A stretch of 6,962 nucleotides of DNA. Origin: an uncultured Lachnospiraceae bacterium (GTDB taxonomy: Bacteria > Bacillota > Clostridia > Lachnospirales > Lachnospiraceae). The notes under the pieces were generated by a model. That model ran no database searches. It was not told the DNA's origin and worked only from the letters and a program-made list of their open reading frames with translations. Location of the stretch: NCBI GenBank assembly GCA_947177465.1, contig CAMWUP010000106.1:1-6962 (forward strand), given 5' to 3'. Positions 6,734 through 6,962 of this stretch are shown in pieces. Position 1 is the first letter of the stretch. Each line of letters begins with the position of its first letter. The position numbers were made by a program, and so were the translations under genes.

Positions 6734-6962
6734 ATGAAAATAAGATGTGTATGGGAACACAACCACAACGATAGTATGCTGTATTCTGACAACTTTGTAG
6801 GAGCTTTTACGAGAGGGGAAACGAAAGAGGCGGCAATTCAGAAAATGCCTTCCGAGATTATGTCCTACATCAAATGGAAAGGTGAAATGGTTTCTGATTC
6901 TTTTGAACCCGTAATCATTCAGGAAAAAGAGTCAGAGCTTACTGTTTCTGACGCAGATTCAG
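6734..6962 (+). CDS. Protein with HicB-like N-terminus, partial (3' end outside window)
   Basis: An open frame of 76 complete codons runs from ATG at 6734 to the window edge without a stop. AGAGG (6722-6726) lies 7 nt upstream of the ATG, supporting the start. The N-terminus reads MKIRCVWEHNHND, then MLYSDNFVGAFTRGETKEAA. The pattern of a beta strand, a short acidic turn, GAFTRG, then an (E)A helix resembles the HicB/UPF0150 fold found in antitoxins and in other small proteins. The later stretch QEKESELTVSDADS is acidic. From memory, similar N-termini occur in uncharacterised Firmicutes proteins with a longer C-terminal domain, possibly DinB-like; that part is not visible here. No HicA-type toxin ORF lies just upstream, so a toxin-antitoxin role is not supported. 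That this is a gene is fairly sure; its function is not known. Confidence 0.7.
   Translation, partial: MKIRCVWEHNHNDSMLYSDNFVGAFTRGETKEAAIQKMPSEIMSYIKWKGEMVSDSFEPVIIQEKESELTVSDADS

Noticed and set aside
1..6962. A previously undescribed defence or mobile system
   Set aside because: No transposase, integrase, direct-repeat array, toxin pair or compositional break is visible; most of the window is conserved housekeeping genes.

Overview
The window carries six genes on the + strand, packed head to tail: the 3' end of miaB, complete mutS, complete mutL, complete miaA, a GNAT-family acetyltransferase, and the start of a small protein with a HicB-like N-terminus that runs off the right edge. A 21-codon ORF (6654-6719) is a weak candidate for a further gene. 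I see no rRNA, tRNA, CRISPR array, insertion sequence or convincing intrinsic terminator, and no credible gene on the - strand.

Organism: the gene order miaB-mutS-mutL-miaA, strong GGAGG-type ribosome binding sites, a GTG start on mutS, moderate GC (mid-40s by eye) and a MutL with an intact endonuclease motif all suggest a Clostridia bacterium. Lachnospiraceae is my best guess from protein flavour. The genus cannot be settled from this sequence alone.

Layout: 1-330 is the miaB C-terminus (TRAM domain). 331-367 is a short spacer with a 6-bp hairpin beside the mutS ribosome binding site. 368-3019 is mutS. 3052-5037 is mutL, with a 21-bp tandem repeat in its linker. 5038-5991 is miaA, whose ATG touches the mutL stop codon. 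5992-6058 is a spacer with a weak promoter-like sequence and no terminator. 6059-6661 is the GNAT gene. 6662-6733 holds only the possible 21-codon ORF. 6734 to the end is the partial HicB-like gene.

Function: MutS recognises mismatches and MutL nicks the new strand. Both carry recognisable sliding-clamp binding motifs, and MutL has the DQHA(X)2E(X)4E metal-binding motif, so this is the MutH-independent type of mismatch repair. MiaA and MiaB act one after the other on A37 of tRNAs reading UNN codons: MiaA adds dimethylallyl to give i6A, and MiaB methylthiolates it to ms2i6A. The cluster therefore joins two fidelity systems, DNA replication and decoding. The last two genes have no evident link to either. 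The core is well-known biology. The points most worth a second look are small: the tandem repeat in mutL, the hairpin before mutS, the mutL/miaA junction, the 21-codon ORF and the unidentified right-hand gene.
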